From: Lentisphaeria bacterium
Lineage (GTDB): Bacteria; Verrucomicrobiota; Lentisphaeria; Victivallales; UBA1829
Reading direction: 5' to 3'
DNA length: 43,385 nucleotides
Assembly: GCA_017456495.1 (NCBI GenBank)
Contig: JAFTJI010000002.1
Coordinates: 1 to 43,385, forward strand
Shown here: positions 34,184-42,490 of the stretch, in pieces
Position numbering within the stretch: position 1 is the first letter of the stretch
Layout: each line of letters begins with the position of its first letter
Position numbers and translations under genes: made by a program
Notes under the pieces: model-generated
Database searches by the model: none
What the model saw: the letters and a program-made list of their open reading frames with translations, nothing else
Told to the model about the DNA's origin: nothing

Positions 34184-36079
34184 ATGGAACTTCCGCAACA
34201 ATTCAAAGAACTTGGTATATCAGAACCCATACTCCGGGCTTTGGCTGCAAAAGGTTTTGTCGAGCCATCCCCCATTCAGAAACAGACGATCCCCCTGCTC
34301 CTCACCGGAGAAAAGGATGTGATCGGTCAGGCTCAGACCGGAACCGGCAAAACTGCCGCGTTCGGGATCCCGATTCTGGAATCCGTCAGACCGGGCGAAT
34401 CCCGGAATCCCCGTGCATTGATCCTGACCCCCACCCGCGAACTTTGTATTCAGGTTGCAGATGAACTCAACTCCATCGAAGGCGACAACGGATTGAAGAT
34501 CGCACCGTTCTACGGCGGACAGTATATCGGGATCCAGCTTGGTCTGCTCCGCAGCGGGATCGATGTCATTGTCGGCACCCCCGGGCGTGTGATCGACCTG
34601 ATCGAACGCGGACGTCTTGTGCTGGATGAAGTTCAGTTCATGGTGCTGGATGAAGCTGACGAAATGCTCGATATGGGATTCATCGAAGACATTGAGAAAA
34701 TTCTTTCCGCGATCCCGGAAGAGAAGCGGATGCTGATGTTCTCCGCAACCATGCCGAAAGAAATTCAGGAGATCGCAGTCAAATACATGCGTCCGGGCTA
34801 CGAGATCGTCCGCACCGCTCCGGCTGTCTGCGATACACTTACGAAACAGATCTATTATGAGATCCCCCGTGAAAGCAAACTGGATGTTCTGACCCGTTTG
34901 ATCGACCTGGAAGGAGACATGTATGCAATGGTCTTCTGCCGTACACGGGAAGATGTGGATGATCTGGCAGAAGCTTTGATCGCAAAAGGAATCACTGTAG
35001 ATGCCATTCACGGGGATATCGTTCAGACTCAGCGGACCCGCGTGATCTCCAACTTCAAGGCAGGCAAGTTCAAGATCCTCATCGCAACAGATGTGGCAGC
35101 GCGCGGGATCGACGTAAACAACCTCACCCATGTGATCAACTACTCCGTTCCGGAATCTGTGGAACCCTATATTCACCGTGTCGGCAGAACCGGTCGTGCC
35201 GGGAAAACCGGGATCGCCATCACGTTTGTGACTCCGGGCGAACGCAGACGGTTTGCCATGATCCGCAAGAAAGTCGCGGTCCCCATCGAAAAAGGAACAC
35301 TGCCCAAGGGTGCTGATGTTGCCGATGCAAAAAAAGCACGTCTGGTTGAAACACTTCAGACACTGGCAGAATCCGGAGATTGCGCCTGCTATTACGGCTT
35401 TGCTGCGGAATTGATGCGGATCGCTCATCCGGCAGGGATCATTGCCGCGCTGTTGAAGCTCCATTACGCTTCCACTCTTGATCCGGAAGCATACGAAGAG
35501 CTTGTCCGTCCGGAAGCTCCGAAAGAACGCGGCAGCCGCCGGGATAAATACGATGGCGAACAGAGAGAACAGGGCAGAGCAAGCGATTTTGTCCGTCTCG
35601 AATTTGCCGCTGGAAAAGCAGATGGTTTTTCTGTGCCTGAACTGCTGGAACTGATCCATCACCGGGCGGGAATCCGCTCCGTAGAACTCGGCAGAATCGA
35701 ATGCGGCAGCGATATCACGATCGTCAACACGACAAAAACACTTGCGGAAAAAATCATGGCTTCCATGGAACCGGGCGATCCGGAAGTCCGTGAATGCGCT
35801 GCAGGTCCCCGAAGAGATGGGCGCGGCGGAAACCGTCGCGGGAATGACCGCCGCAGCATTGATGGCGGATTCCGCAGAGAACGCCGCAGAGAGGCTTATC
35901 AGGAACGCAGAGAACGCGCCCCGCGTCATAATGATGACGGTTCCGCTCCGGAACGCCGCAGAGATGATTTCAAAGGGAAAAAATCTTTCCGGAGAGATGA
36001 GAGATCTTCCCGCAGAAATGATGATGGCAAGAAGCCGTTCTGGGAAAAGTTCCGGAAAAGAAAACCTTCTGAAGATTAA
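34184..36079 (+). CDS. DEAD-box RNA helicase (DeaD/CsdA type)
   Basis: The 631-residue protein has the Q motif (GFVEPSPIQKQTI), Walker A AQTGTGKTAAFGIP (about 50), PTRELCIQ, VGTPGRVIDL, the DEAD box VLDEADEMLDMGF (about 156), SAT and HRVGRTGRAGKTG. Residues about 465-535 (FVRLEFAAGKADGFSVPELL) form a DbpA-type RNA-binding domain, and the last 90 residues are an Arg/Asp-rich disordered tail. Such helicases assist ribosome assembly and RNA decay, often in the cold. AAGGA at 34174-34178 supports the start. deaD or csdA are likely names, but the subgroup is not certain. Confidence 0.94.
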   Translation: MELPQQFKELGISEPILRALAAKGFVEPSPIQKQTIPLLLTGEKDVIGQAQTGTGKTAAFGIPILESVRPGESRNPRALILTPTRELCIQVADELNSIEGDNGLKIAPFYGGQYIGIQLGLLRSGIDVIVGTPGRVIDLIERGRLVLDEVQFMVLDEADEMLDMGFIEDIEKILSAIPEEKRMLMFSATMPKEIQEIAVKYMRPGYEIVRTAPAVCDTLTKQIYYEIPRESKLDVLTRLIDLEGDMYAMVFCRTREDVDDLAEALIAKGITVDAIHGDIVQTQRTRVISNFKAGKFKILIATDVAARGIDVNNLTHVINYSVPESVEPYIHRVGRTGRAGKTGIAITFVTPGERRRFAMIRKKVAVPIEKGTLPKGADVADAKKARLVETLQTLAESGDCACYYGFAAELMRIAHPAGIIAALLKLHYASTLDPEAYEELVRPEAPKERGSRRDKYDGEQREQGRASDFVRLEFAAGKADGFSVPELLELIHHRAGIRSVELGRIECGSDITIVNTTKTLAEKIMASMEPGDPEVRECAAGPRRDGRGGNRRGNDRRSIDGGFRRERRREAYQERRERAPRHNDDGSAPERRRDDFKGKKSFRRDERSSRRNDDGKKPFWEKFRKRKPSED

Positions 36080-36123
36080 AAGATTGACCCTGTTCCCTGT
36101 ATGGGTAGATTCGTAATCGGGGA

Positions 36124-36162
36124 GAAAAGAGAAAAAATTTTCAGGATTTTTTTTCTCTTTTC
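36124..36162 (+). terminator. A/T-rich terminator hairpin after the helicase gene
   Basis: GAAAAGAGAAAAAA (36124-36137) and TTTTTTCTCTTTTC (36149-36162) are perfect 14-nt inverted repeats. The 3' arm itself is T-rich. Another pair, CCTGATTT/AAATCAGG (about 36166-36202), follows. Confidence 0.6.
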
Positions 36163-36374
36163 AAACCTGATTTGGAATAGAGCCATTTTTTGAGAAAATC
36201 AGGTAGTAATAACCGAAAAGGGCTCCGTACACGCAGCACATTCCATTCTTTCCGAACGAAACTTGTTTTCAAAATTTTCATTTCTGTAACAGCCTCATTT
36301 TTTTTGCAGTTTGCTTTTCAGACGTTCATGTGGTATATCTCTCCAATACGAAAATTTAACAGGAGACTGAGACG
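36163..36374. other. Intergenic stretch without a supported gene
   Basis: This holds the CCTGATTT/AAATCAGG inverted repeat and the upstream region of the broken glyoxalase copy. From about 36330 the sequence (GGTATAT, then AATTTAACAGGAGAC) resembles the region just upstream of the intact copy at 36768, so the duplication included the promoter or leader. A 62-codon frame starting with TTG at 36190 has a hydrophobic patch but no ribosome binding site and was not accepted. Confidence 0.5.
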
Positions 36375-36482
36375 ATGAAATTCCGCATGGTTCACAATAA
36401 TTGAAACGTTTTTGATCTTGACAAAAGCATTAAATTTTATCAAAACGCCTTTGATATGCACGAAGTCCGCCGTATTGAAGCG
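36375..36482 (+). pseudogene. Broken 5' copy of the glyoxalase-family gene
   Basis: These 108 bp align with 36768-36875 with about eight mismatches and no gaps. Codon 10 is TGA where the intact copy has TTA two codons into AATAACTTAAAC, so translation stops after nine residues. Homology ends abruptly at GAAGCG, after which unrelated sequence follows. AGGAG upstream at 36361-36365 is retained. This is the start of a partial duplicate of the 36768-37139 gene. Confidence 0.85.
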
Positions 36483-36720
36483 TAACCGCAAATTTCAGAT
36501 CAAATTAGTCTATCAGGAACTGATTGAGGAATCCTTCTATTGGGAGAGCGATAAAGACCTCTGGGAAGAATACAGCCCCAAACGCCTTCGAGATATGCTT
36601 GAAATCAAAAACGATGATGTGCGATTTGGCAAAGCTCTGACAACCGGGACAGGAGTGTCTGAAAAGAGCTGGGGTATAAAGGTAATTTTTGTTTTGCCCT
36701 GCTTGCATTTTTATGATGAA
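36483..36720 (+). pseudogene. Unidentified coding-like fragment between the glyoxalase copies
   Basis: From 36505 to about 36690 one + frame reads VYQELIEESFYWESDKDLWE then EYSPKRLRDMLEIKNDD, which has protein-like composition but no start codon of its own and no recognised family. It is fused in frame to the wrong reading frame of the broken glyoxalase copy. It may be the remnant of another gene that was truncated when the duplication or an insertion occurred. Confidence 0.35.
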
Positions 36721-36767
36721 CGAGGTATATTATCTCTGAAGATAATTAAACACAGGAGGCATATCAA

Positions 36768-37139
36768 ATGAAATTCCGGATGGTTCACAATAACTTAAAC
36801 GTTTTCGATCTTGACAAGAGCATTAAATTTTATCAGGATGCCTTTGATATGCACGAAGTCCGCCGTATTGAAGCGAAAGACGGTGCATTTATCATTGTTT
36901 ATCTGGAAGACGGCAACAGCAGTCATCAGTTGGAATTGACCTGGCTCCGTGATTGGGAAAGACCTTATGATCTGGGTGATAATGAATTTCACTTGGCGTT
37001 CAAGGTCGATGATTACGAAGGTGCCCATAAACGCCATGAAGAAATGGGCGTCATCTGCTATGAAAACCCCGAAATGGGAATTTACTTTGTGACCGACCCC
37101 GATCATTACTGGCTGGAAGTCCTGCCGGAGAAACGGTAA
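36768..37139 (+). CDS. gloA: Glyoxalase I-like VOC metalloenzyme
   Basis: The 123-residue protein matches lactoylglutathione lyase in length and layout. Metal ligands expected from E. coli GloA (H5, E56, H74, E122) correspond to the H in MVHNNLNV, the E in QLELTWL, the H in EFHLAFKVDD and the E in YWLEVLPEK. The reaction would be conversion of the methylglyoxal hemithioacetal to a lactoyl thioester, though other VOC enzymes share the fold. CAGGAGGC precedes the ATG. A degenerate partial copy lies 390 bp upstream. AAAAAACTTGATTTTTT at 37145-37161 may be a weak terminator. Confidence 0.85.
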   Translation: MKFRMVHNNLNVFDLDKSIKFYQDAFDMHEVRRIEAKDGAFIIVYLEDGNSSHQLELTWLRDWERPYDLGDNEFHLAFKVDDYEGAHKRHEEMGVICYENPEMGIYFVTDPDHYWLEVLPEKR

Positions 37140-37336
37140 TTGATAAAAAACTTGATTTTTTCAGGGAATATATATAGAGTGGATGAAAGAAGTCCACTCA
37201 CAGGGTGTAGATTAACCGAAAAGAAAATATATTTGACTTTTTCTTTCTGTTTTAAATCAGCAATGTTGTTTGTTGCATTATGAGAGAAAAAATATACTGA
37301 ACACAACAGAAAAAAAATGGAGAAAGCTGCAAATTC
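37140..37336. other. A/T-rich spacer between the glyoxalase gene and the CRISPR locus
   Basis: No ORF is supported. A 7-bp hairpin GAGTGGA/TCCACTC lies at 37177-37199. The rest is A/T-rich with no clear promoter or repeat. It lies downstream of the tracrRNA terminator. Confidence 0.5.
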
Positions 37337-37361
37337 AAAAAAAAAGTCCGCCGAAGCGGAC
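37337..37361 (-). terminator. Intrinsic terminator of the tracrRNA
   Basis: Perfect 6-bp stem GTCCGC/GCGGAC with a UUCG tetraloop (37346-37361), followed on the - strand by nine T (37337-37345). The hairpin is probably also the last structural element of the mature tracrRNA. Confidence 0.92.
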
Positions 37362-37407
37362 CTCAGGTTATCACCTTCGGCATATAGCCTTGTTGTGATA
37401 AGATGTT
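37338..37407 (-). ncRNA. tracrRNA of the type II-C CRISPR-Cas9 system
   Basis: On the - strand, the first about 16 nt (37407-37392) are complementary to repeat positions 1-16 except for a UU/UU mismatch at positions 9-10, giving the usual bulged anti-repeat duplex. Then come AAGGC-type sequence with hairpin GGC/GCC around UAUAU (37389-37379), hairpin AGGU/ACCU with loop GAUA (37376-37365), and an intrinsic terminator GTCCGC/GCGGAC with loop TTCG (37361-37346) followed by nine T. The order anti-repeat, short nexus-like hairpin, terminator equals that of known type II-C tracrRNAs such as that of Neisseria meningitidis. Length about 70 nt. Function: pairs with crRNA and is bound by Cas9. Confidence 0.88.
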
Positions 37408-37421
37408 GAGGAGAATATAAC
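37393..37421 (+). promoter_or_regulatory. Promoter of cas9, overlapping the tracrRNA
   Basis: TTGTGA (37393-37398) and TATAAC (37416-37421) are 17 nt apart on the + strand. The -35 lies in the anti-repeat itself, and the -10 shares 37416-37419 with the - strand -10 of the tracrRNA promoter. Transcription would start near 37428, with a 43-nt A-rich leader to the cas9 ATG. Confidence 0.5.
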
Positions 37422-37441
37422 ACAAAAAATAAAATTTTCAA
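37414..37441 (-). promoter_or_regulatory. Promoter of the tracrRNA
   Basis: TTGAAA (37436-37441) and TATATT (37414-37419) are 16 nt apart on the - strand, and TGT precedes the -10 (extended -10). It predicts a tracrRNA 5' end near 37407, exactly where complementarity to the repeat begins. Confidence 0.65.
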
Positions 37442-37470
37442 ATAATAAAAATAAAAATAAGGACAAAAAA

Positions 37471-40400
37471 ATGAAAACGCTGGGTATTGACTTAGGCTCT
37501 AACTCTCTTGGTTGGGCTGTTCTGGACGAAACTGAAATTGCAGATCAGGGCGTCATCATCTTTGATGAGGGTATAAATCGTGTCAAGGGGGTTGATTCAT
37601 TGGAATCACTGGCTGCCAAACGGAGAAAATATCGAATGGCGCGCAGATTAAAGTTCAGACGCAGACTTCGTAAATATCATGTTATGAAGATTCTGATTGA
37701 AAACGGAATGTGTCCACTAACAGAAGATGAACTGAAACAATTAAAAAACACCGGAAATTTTCCTGCCAATCCGGATTTTATCGAATGGCTGAAAAGTACG
37801 CCGAGTTCACTTCCGGAGCATGTAAACCCATACTACGCAAGAGCGATGGCTGCTGAAAAGAAAATTGATAAAATGCTTCTGGGCAGAGCATTATATCATT
37901 TGGCTCAACGAAGAGGCTTTAAAAGTTCCCGGAAAGATACTGCTGAAAGTGAAAATTCTGAGAATCAGAACGCAAAAGAACTGGGACAGGTGAAAAAAGA
38001 AATTGCGGAACTGACAGAAGAACTGCAAAAACAAAACTGTACCCTCGGACAGTATTTCTATCGGCTCAACATGGAGAGCAAAAAAATCCGGAAACGGCAC
38101 ATAGGAAGAGTTGAACACTACCAGAAAGAGTTTGAAAAAATCTCTGAAGTTCAAGAATTTACTCCGGAATTAAAAACTCAGCTTTTTAATGCGCTCTTTT
38201 CCCAAAGGCCTCTGCGTTCTCAAAAGCATCTGGTCGGAAAATGTCAGTTGGAAAAAAATCGGAACCGTTGTTTGATTGGTCATCCTCTTTTTGAAATGTT
38301 CAGAATGAACTCTTTTATCAACACAATAAAAGTTGATGAAGGTGATGGATTCCGATTCCTCGTTAAAGAAGAACGTGATAAAGTAATCCCCCTCTTTTTC
38401 CGTAAAGAAAAATATTTTGATTTTTCAAAAATCATAAAAGCACTCTATCCTCAGTACAATCCTAAAAAAAATAAAAATGATTTCCCGATACACTTCAATT
38501 ATCGTGCAGATAAAGATATTTCTTCCTGTCCTGTTACACACCAGTTGAATCTGCTGTTGGATGAAAATTGTTTTGAGTGGAAACTCGAAAAGAATTCTGA
38601 AAAGAAAGTAATTTACGATTACCAAACTGTTTTTGATGCACTGATTTTTTATGATGATGATTCCATGCTCAAAGATTTTGGATGCAGAGTTTTGGGATTT
38701 GATGAGAAAAAAGCAGAGCAGCTGACAAAAATCAGAATTCCTGAAGGATATGCAAATTACAGTCTCCACGCCATCAGAAAGATAAATTATTTTCTGGAAA
38801 AAGGATTGGAACTCTCAAAAGCTATATTCCTGGCAAAAATTCCGGATATTCTTGGCAAAGATATCTTTGAAAAAAATCAGGAAAAAATAATTGATGATAT
38901 TCAGCAGATCATTGCAGATTACAGAACAGACCTTAAGAATCAGGAAAAAATTGTCAGAACAATTCCCCTGAATATCAGATTAAGGGGATATCTGGAAGAT
39001 GAATGGAAGCTGTTGCCTTCTCAAATTGACATGCTGTATTGGAATACAGGAACCTATTCACAGGTCAACTCATGCGGAATGAATAATGTTTTGCTTGGAA
39101 AAGTTGAACTTGGAATGATAAAAAATCCGATGGCACAACGTTCTTTGACGGTTCTCAGACATTTAGTAAATGATCTCAGAAAATCCGGAAAAATTGATGA
39201 GTTCACAAAAATAAACATCGAACTTTCCAGAAGTGTCAATGACAGAAATCACCGGATGGCATGGGAAACCTGGCAGCTCCAAAAAGCCGCTGAACGGAAA
39301 AGTGCTGCTGATGAATTACGGCCCCTGCTCGGCGGGAAAGAACCAAACGATGACCTGATTGATAAATTTATCCTGCGGAAAGAACAAAATAACAAATGTC
39401 TCTATACAGGCCGCATCATTGAACTTTCTGATCTCATCTCTGAGAATTCTTCTTTTGATATCGAACACACTGTTCCCCGTTCCCGTTCCGGTGACAACAG
39501 TATGGCTAACAAAACATTATCAGATATGAATTTCAACAGAAATGTGAAAAAAGGCTGTCTGCCTGCTGAATGTTGTAATTATGAAGATGAAATCAAAATC
39601 CGGTTGGCTCCATGGATTGAAAAGCGCAATCAGTTGAAAGAATTGTTTTTCTCCCAAATGAAAGCTGCAAAGCATGCTGATCCCAGTGTGCCTGAAAGAA
39701 AAGCTACACTGAGACAAAAAGCTCTTGTTACTGAATTTGAATATAGATACTGGGATAAAAAAGTCCGGTATTTTGAAACAGATGCAGAACATATCGGAGA
39801 GGACTTTATGAATCGCCAGCTGGTCGATACAGGAGTTATGACCCGTCATGCAGTGGAATTCCTCCGCTCAGTTTATCCTCAAACTTATCCTGTCAATGGA
39901 ACAGCTGTTGCATGGGCACGGAAATGCTGGAAGATACAGGCTCTGCATGAAAAGAAAGAACGGATTGATCACACTCATCATGTCCTTGATGCCATCGTTA
40001 TTGCTGCTCTGGACAGAAAGAGATTTCAGGAAATTTGTACTCTGTTCCGTGATGATTGGGATTCTGTATACGAATATAACAAAAACAATAATCTCCTTGC
40101 TAAAACGGCTCCGTTCAAGAATTTCGCAGATTGTGCCAGAATCGCTGCAGATAAAGTATTGGTTAAACGGGATGTCAGACATAATGAATTCAAGCAGACT
40201 TGGAAAAATGCTTTGCACTTGAGTCATCCGCATAAATTGGAAGATGGAACTTTACTGCGCAAAGTGTTTGCAGGTGGAGATACTGTTCGCGGTCAGCTTC
40301 ACGGCGAAACTTTCTACGGATTAATCACAAATCCGGCTGATCAGAAACAGAAGTTTGTCGTGAGAAAGTTCATTAATGACAACGGGACATTTAAAACAGA

Positions 40401-41169
40401 TAAAGATTTCGATAAAATTGTCGATCCAGGTGTAAGAGCTGCTGTCCGGTCTCAAGTTAAAAAATATACCGATAACGGAATCGCCTTTAAAAACGCTATC
40501 AATTCCCCTTTGTGGATGAAAATGCCGGATGAAAATGGTGAACATGGAATTCCTGTTATCAAGGTACGTATCTTTGCGGACAGCGTTACAGAGCCGCATC
40601 GTCTGAGAGCTCAAAAAACTCCGTCTGAAAAAGAATACAAAAACTTTTATTATGTCAACTCCTCTTCCGGTGCAAATTTCCGGGTCGCGCTGTTCCAAAA
40701 GCAGAAAAAATCAAAAGGAAAAATTGTTGATTATTGGGAGCTGGAGGTCCAGAATATTCTCACTTATGCAAAACAATTGAAGAATCCTGATTACATTCCT
40801 CCGGAAAACCAGGAAAATTCAGGATTTTTGGGGTATATCTATCAAGGATGTGCAGCGTTGAAATATGAACACTCTCCGGATGAACTCAAAACTCTCTCAA
40901 AAGAAGACCTGCAGAAACGACTTTATACTCTTGTAAAATTTGAAAAAAGTGGACGTATGACCTTGAGATATCATCGTGAAGCAAGAGACCCGAAAATGCT
41001 GTCTGATTATCTTGTTTCAACCGGAAAAAGCGGAACTGGTGAATCTTCATTCCAATTCGATTCTCAACAGGAATTATTGTATGTCAGCCCAAGTAAATTA
41101 CAAGAACATCTGTTGTTTGAAGGAATTCACTTTGAAATTTCTCTTGATGGAAGTTTAAGATTTCTTTAA
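37471..41169 (+). CDS. cas9: Cas9 endonuclease, type II-C
   Basis: Cas9 cuts DNA matching the crRNA spacer with its HNH and RuvC domains. The 1232-residue protein shows RuvC-I MKTLGIDLGSNSLGW (Asp7), an arginine-rich bridge helix (about 48-75), a helical recognition lobe, RuvC-II INIELSRSVNDRN (Glu584), HNH SFDIEHTVPRSRSGDNS (His666) with N in KTLSDMNFNRN, RuvC-III IDHTHHVLDA (His837, Asp840) and a C-terminal wedge/PAM-interacting part (about 930-1232). All catalytic positions are intact. Size and absence of csn2 and cas4 place it in II-C. AAGGA (37459-37463) lies 7 nt before the ATG. The PAM cannot be read from the protein. Codon use is more A/T-rich than in the housekeeping genes, consistent with horizontal acquisition. 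Confidence 0.97.
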   Translation: MKTLGIDLGSNSLGWAVLDETEIADQGVIIFDEGINRVKGVDSLESLAAKRRKYRMARRLKFRRRLRKYHVMKILIENGMCPLTEDELKQLKNTGNFPANPDFIEWLKSTPSSLPEHVNPYYARAMAAEKKIDKMLLGRALYHLAQRRGFKSSRKDTAESENSENQNAKELGQVKKEIAELTEELQKQNCTLGQYFYRLNMESKKIRKRHIGRVEHYQKEFEKISEVQEFTPELKTQLFNALFSQRPLRSQKHLVGKCQLEKNRNRCLIGHPLFEMFRMNSFINTIKVDEGDGFRFLVKEERDKVIPLFFRKEKYFDFSKIIKALYPQYNPKKNKNDFPIHFNYRADKDISSCPVTHQLNLLLDENCFEWKLEKNSEKKVIYDYQTVFDALIFYDDDSMLKDFGCRVLGFDEKKAEQLTKIRIPEGYANYSLHAIRKINYFLEKGLELSKAIFLAKIPDILGKDIFEKNQEKIIDDIQQIIADYRTDLKNQEKIVRTIPLNIRLRGYLEDEWKLLPSQIDMLYWNTGTYSQVNSCGMNNVLLGKVELGMIKNPMAQRSLTVLRHLVNDLRKSGKIDEFTKINIELSRSVNDRNHRMAWETWQLQKAAERKSAADELRPLLGGKEPNDDLIDKFILRKEQNNKCLYTGRIIELSDLISENSSFDIEHTVPRSRSGDNSMANKTLSDMNFNRNVKKGCLPAECCNYEDEIKIRLAPWIEKRNQLKELFFSQMKAAKHADPSVPERKATLRQKALVTEFEYRYWDKKVRYFETDAEHIGEDFMNRQLVDTGVMTRHAVEFLRSVYPQTYPVNGTAVAWARKCWKIQALHEKKERIDHTHHVLDAIVIAALDRKRFQEICTLFRDDWDSVYEYNKNNNLLAKTAPFKNFADCARIAADKVLVKRDVRHNEFKQTWKNALHLSHPHKLEDGTLLRKVFAGGDTVRGQLHGETFYGLITNPADQKQKFVVRKFINDNGTFKTDKDFDKIVDPGVRAAVRSQVKKYTDNGIAFKNAINSPLWMKMPDENGEHGIPVIKVRIFADSVTEPHRLRAQKTPSEKEYKNFYYVNSSSGANFRVALFQKQKKSKGKIVDYWELEVQNILTYAKQLKNPDYIPPENQENSGFLGYIYQGCAALKYEHSPDELKTLSKEDLQKRLYTLVKFEKSGRMTLRYHREARDPKMLSDYLVSTGKSGTGESSFQFDSQQELLYVSPSKLQEHLLFEGIHFEISLDGSLRFL

Positions 41170-41187
41170 CTGAAAGGAGTTCTAAAA

Positions 41188-42111
41188 ATGTTGAAACGTA
41201 CATTGTTTTTTCAATCTCCGGGATTTCTCAAACTGGAAAACAAACAATTATGTTTCAACGTAAAAAGCTGTAATGGGGATTGTAAAAAAACGGTTCCTCT
41301 TGAAGATATCGGAATGATTATTCTGGAGAATCTGCAAATCACCATTACGGCTGCACTGATGCAGGCATTGGCCAATGAAAATATCATTGCGGTATTCTGT
41401 GATGAAAAACACATGCCTGCATCTTTTTTCTCGGCTTTTTCAATAAATTCGACCGCTCAAAAAGTTGTCCAAGCTCAGTTGGAAACAACGGAAGCCGTAA
41501 AAAACAGATTGTGGAAACAAACTGTTTCCGCAAAAATCAGAAATCAAGCACAGGTACTCTTCAATAACAACAGACCTCATGCTGAACGGTTATTACGATT
41601 CGCTGACAACGTAAAAAACGGCGACCCTGAAAATATGGAGGGTGTCGCCGCCCGATTTTATTTTTCTGCCGTTTCCGGAACAGAAAAATTTTCCAGAGAT
41701 CCGGAGGGTTCTGCCCCGAACCCGGCTCTGAATTATGGATATGCTATTCTACGCGCCGCTATGGCCAGAGCTTTAACAGGTTCCGGGTTATTGTGTATTG
41801 CCGGAATTCATCATCACAATCAATACAATCCGTTTTGTCTTGCCGATGACATTATGGAACCTTACAGACCTTTTGTCGATGAGGAAGTCTTTTCTTCAGA
41901 ATTTTATTTGAATGAACCGGAACTTAATCAGGAAATGAAAAGAAAGCTGCTGCAGTTACTTGCTGCTGATGTGATGATCAAGGGAATGAAACGGCCTTTA
42001 ATGAATGCTATGTCTTATACCTCCGCATCCCTTGTCCGGTGTCTCTGTAAAGAACAATCTGTTATTGATTATCCGGAGTTTCCCCCATGTCAAACCAATA
42101 CACGGCATTGA
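41188..42111 (+). CDS. cas1: Cas1 integrase, type II
   Basis: Cas1, with Cas2, inserts new spacers. The 307-residue protein starts in type II style (KRTLFFQSPGFLKLENKQL) and has the catalytic glutamate in NMEGVAARFYF (E151), the histidine motif GIHHHNQYNPF (208-210) and the acidic motif LADDIMEPYRP. AAAGGAG upstream gives the start, 18 nt after cas9. The last 25 nt overlap cas2. Confidence 0.97.
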   Translation: MLKRTLFFQSPGFLKLENKQLCFNVKSCNGDCKKTVPLEDIGMIILENLQITITAALMQALANENIIAVFCDEKHMPASFFSAFSINSTAQKVVQAQLETTEAVKNRLWKQTVSAKIRNQAQVLFNNNRPHAERLLRFADNVKNGDPENMEGVAARFYFSAVSGTEKFSRDPEGSAPNPALNYGYAILRAAMARALTGSGLLCIAGIHHHNQYNPFCLADDIMEPYRPFVDEEVFSSEFYLNEPELNQEMKRKLLQLLAADVMIKGMKRPLMNAMSYTSASLVRCLCKEQSVIDYPEFPPCQTNTRH

Positions 42112-42431
42112 ATGCCTACCAAATTATGTGGCTCTACGTCTTTTTTGATCTTCCGACAAACACAAAAGCCCAACGGCATGAAGCTGCAAGATTCAGAAAA
42201 GGATTATTGCAGGATGGGTTTACCATGATGCAATATTCTGTATATATCAGACATTGCGCCAGCAAGGAATCTTTTGAAGTACATCTCAAACGGGTCAAAT
42301 CAATGGTTCCGCCGGAAGGGATTGTTTCTGCTCTGCAAGTGACAGATAAACAATTCGGAGCAACCGTAAATTTTATCGGAAAACGGGCGACTCCGCCTCC
42401 GGAAACGCCCCTCCAATTGGAATTTTTCTGA
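42087..42431 (+). CDS. cas2: Cas2, type II
   Basis: The 114-residue protein has the Cas2 ferredoxin-like fold features: LYVFFDLPTNT with the conserved aspartate at the end of strand 1, RFRKGLLQDGFTMMQYSVYI, and a C-terminal strand VNFIGKR. In the adaptation complex it bridges two Cas1 dimers. It overlaps the 3' end of cas1, so the two are translationally linked. It is the last protein gene before the array. Confidence 0.96.
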   Translation: MSNQYTALNAYQIMWLYVFFDLPTNTKAQRHEAARFRKGLLQDGFTMMQYSVYIRHCASKESFEVHLKRVKSMVPPEGIVSALQVTDKQFGATVNFIGKRATPPPETPLQLEFF

Positions 42432-42490
42432 TTTTGCAACAAATCAAAGCAAATAAAAGTATCTGATATTAAAGATGTTACAACATCAAT
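42432..42490. other. cas2-array boundary (leader or trailer), with small hairpin
   Basis: The 59 bp between cas2 and the first repeat are A/T-rich. GATGTT/AACATC (42474-42487) forms a short inverted repeat right before the array; on the - strand it is followed by TTTAAT and could weakly terminate transcripts leaving the array. Which end of the array is the leader cannot be decided from this side alone. Confidence 0.5.

Noticed and set aside
34220..35929. A 569-codon frame opposite the DEAD-box helicase gene
   Set aside because: Shadow of a gene whose motifs are unambiguous.
36190..36378. A 62-codon frame with a hydrophobic segment between the helicase and the glyoxalase copies
   Set aside because: It begins with TTG, has no ribosome binding site and overlaps the upstream region duplicated with the glyoxalase gene.
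37338..37407. A long-form tracrRNA acting as a natural guide against the cas9 promoter, as in Streptococcus pyogenes
   Set aside because: No upstream tracrRNA promoter or guide-like segment matching the cas9 promoter was found; the predicted 5' end starts at the anti-repeat.
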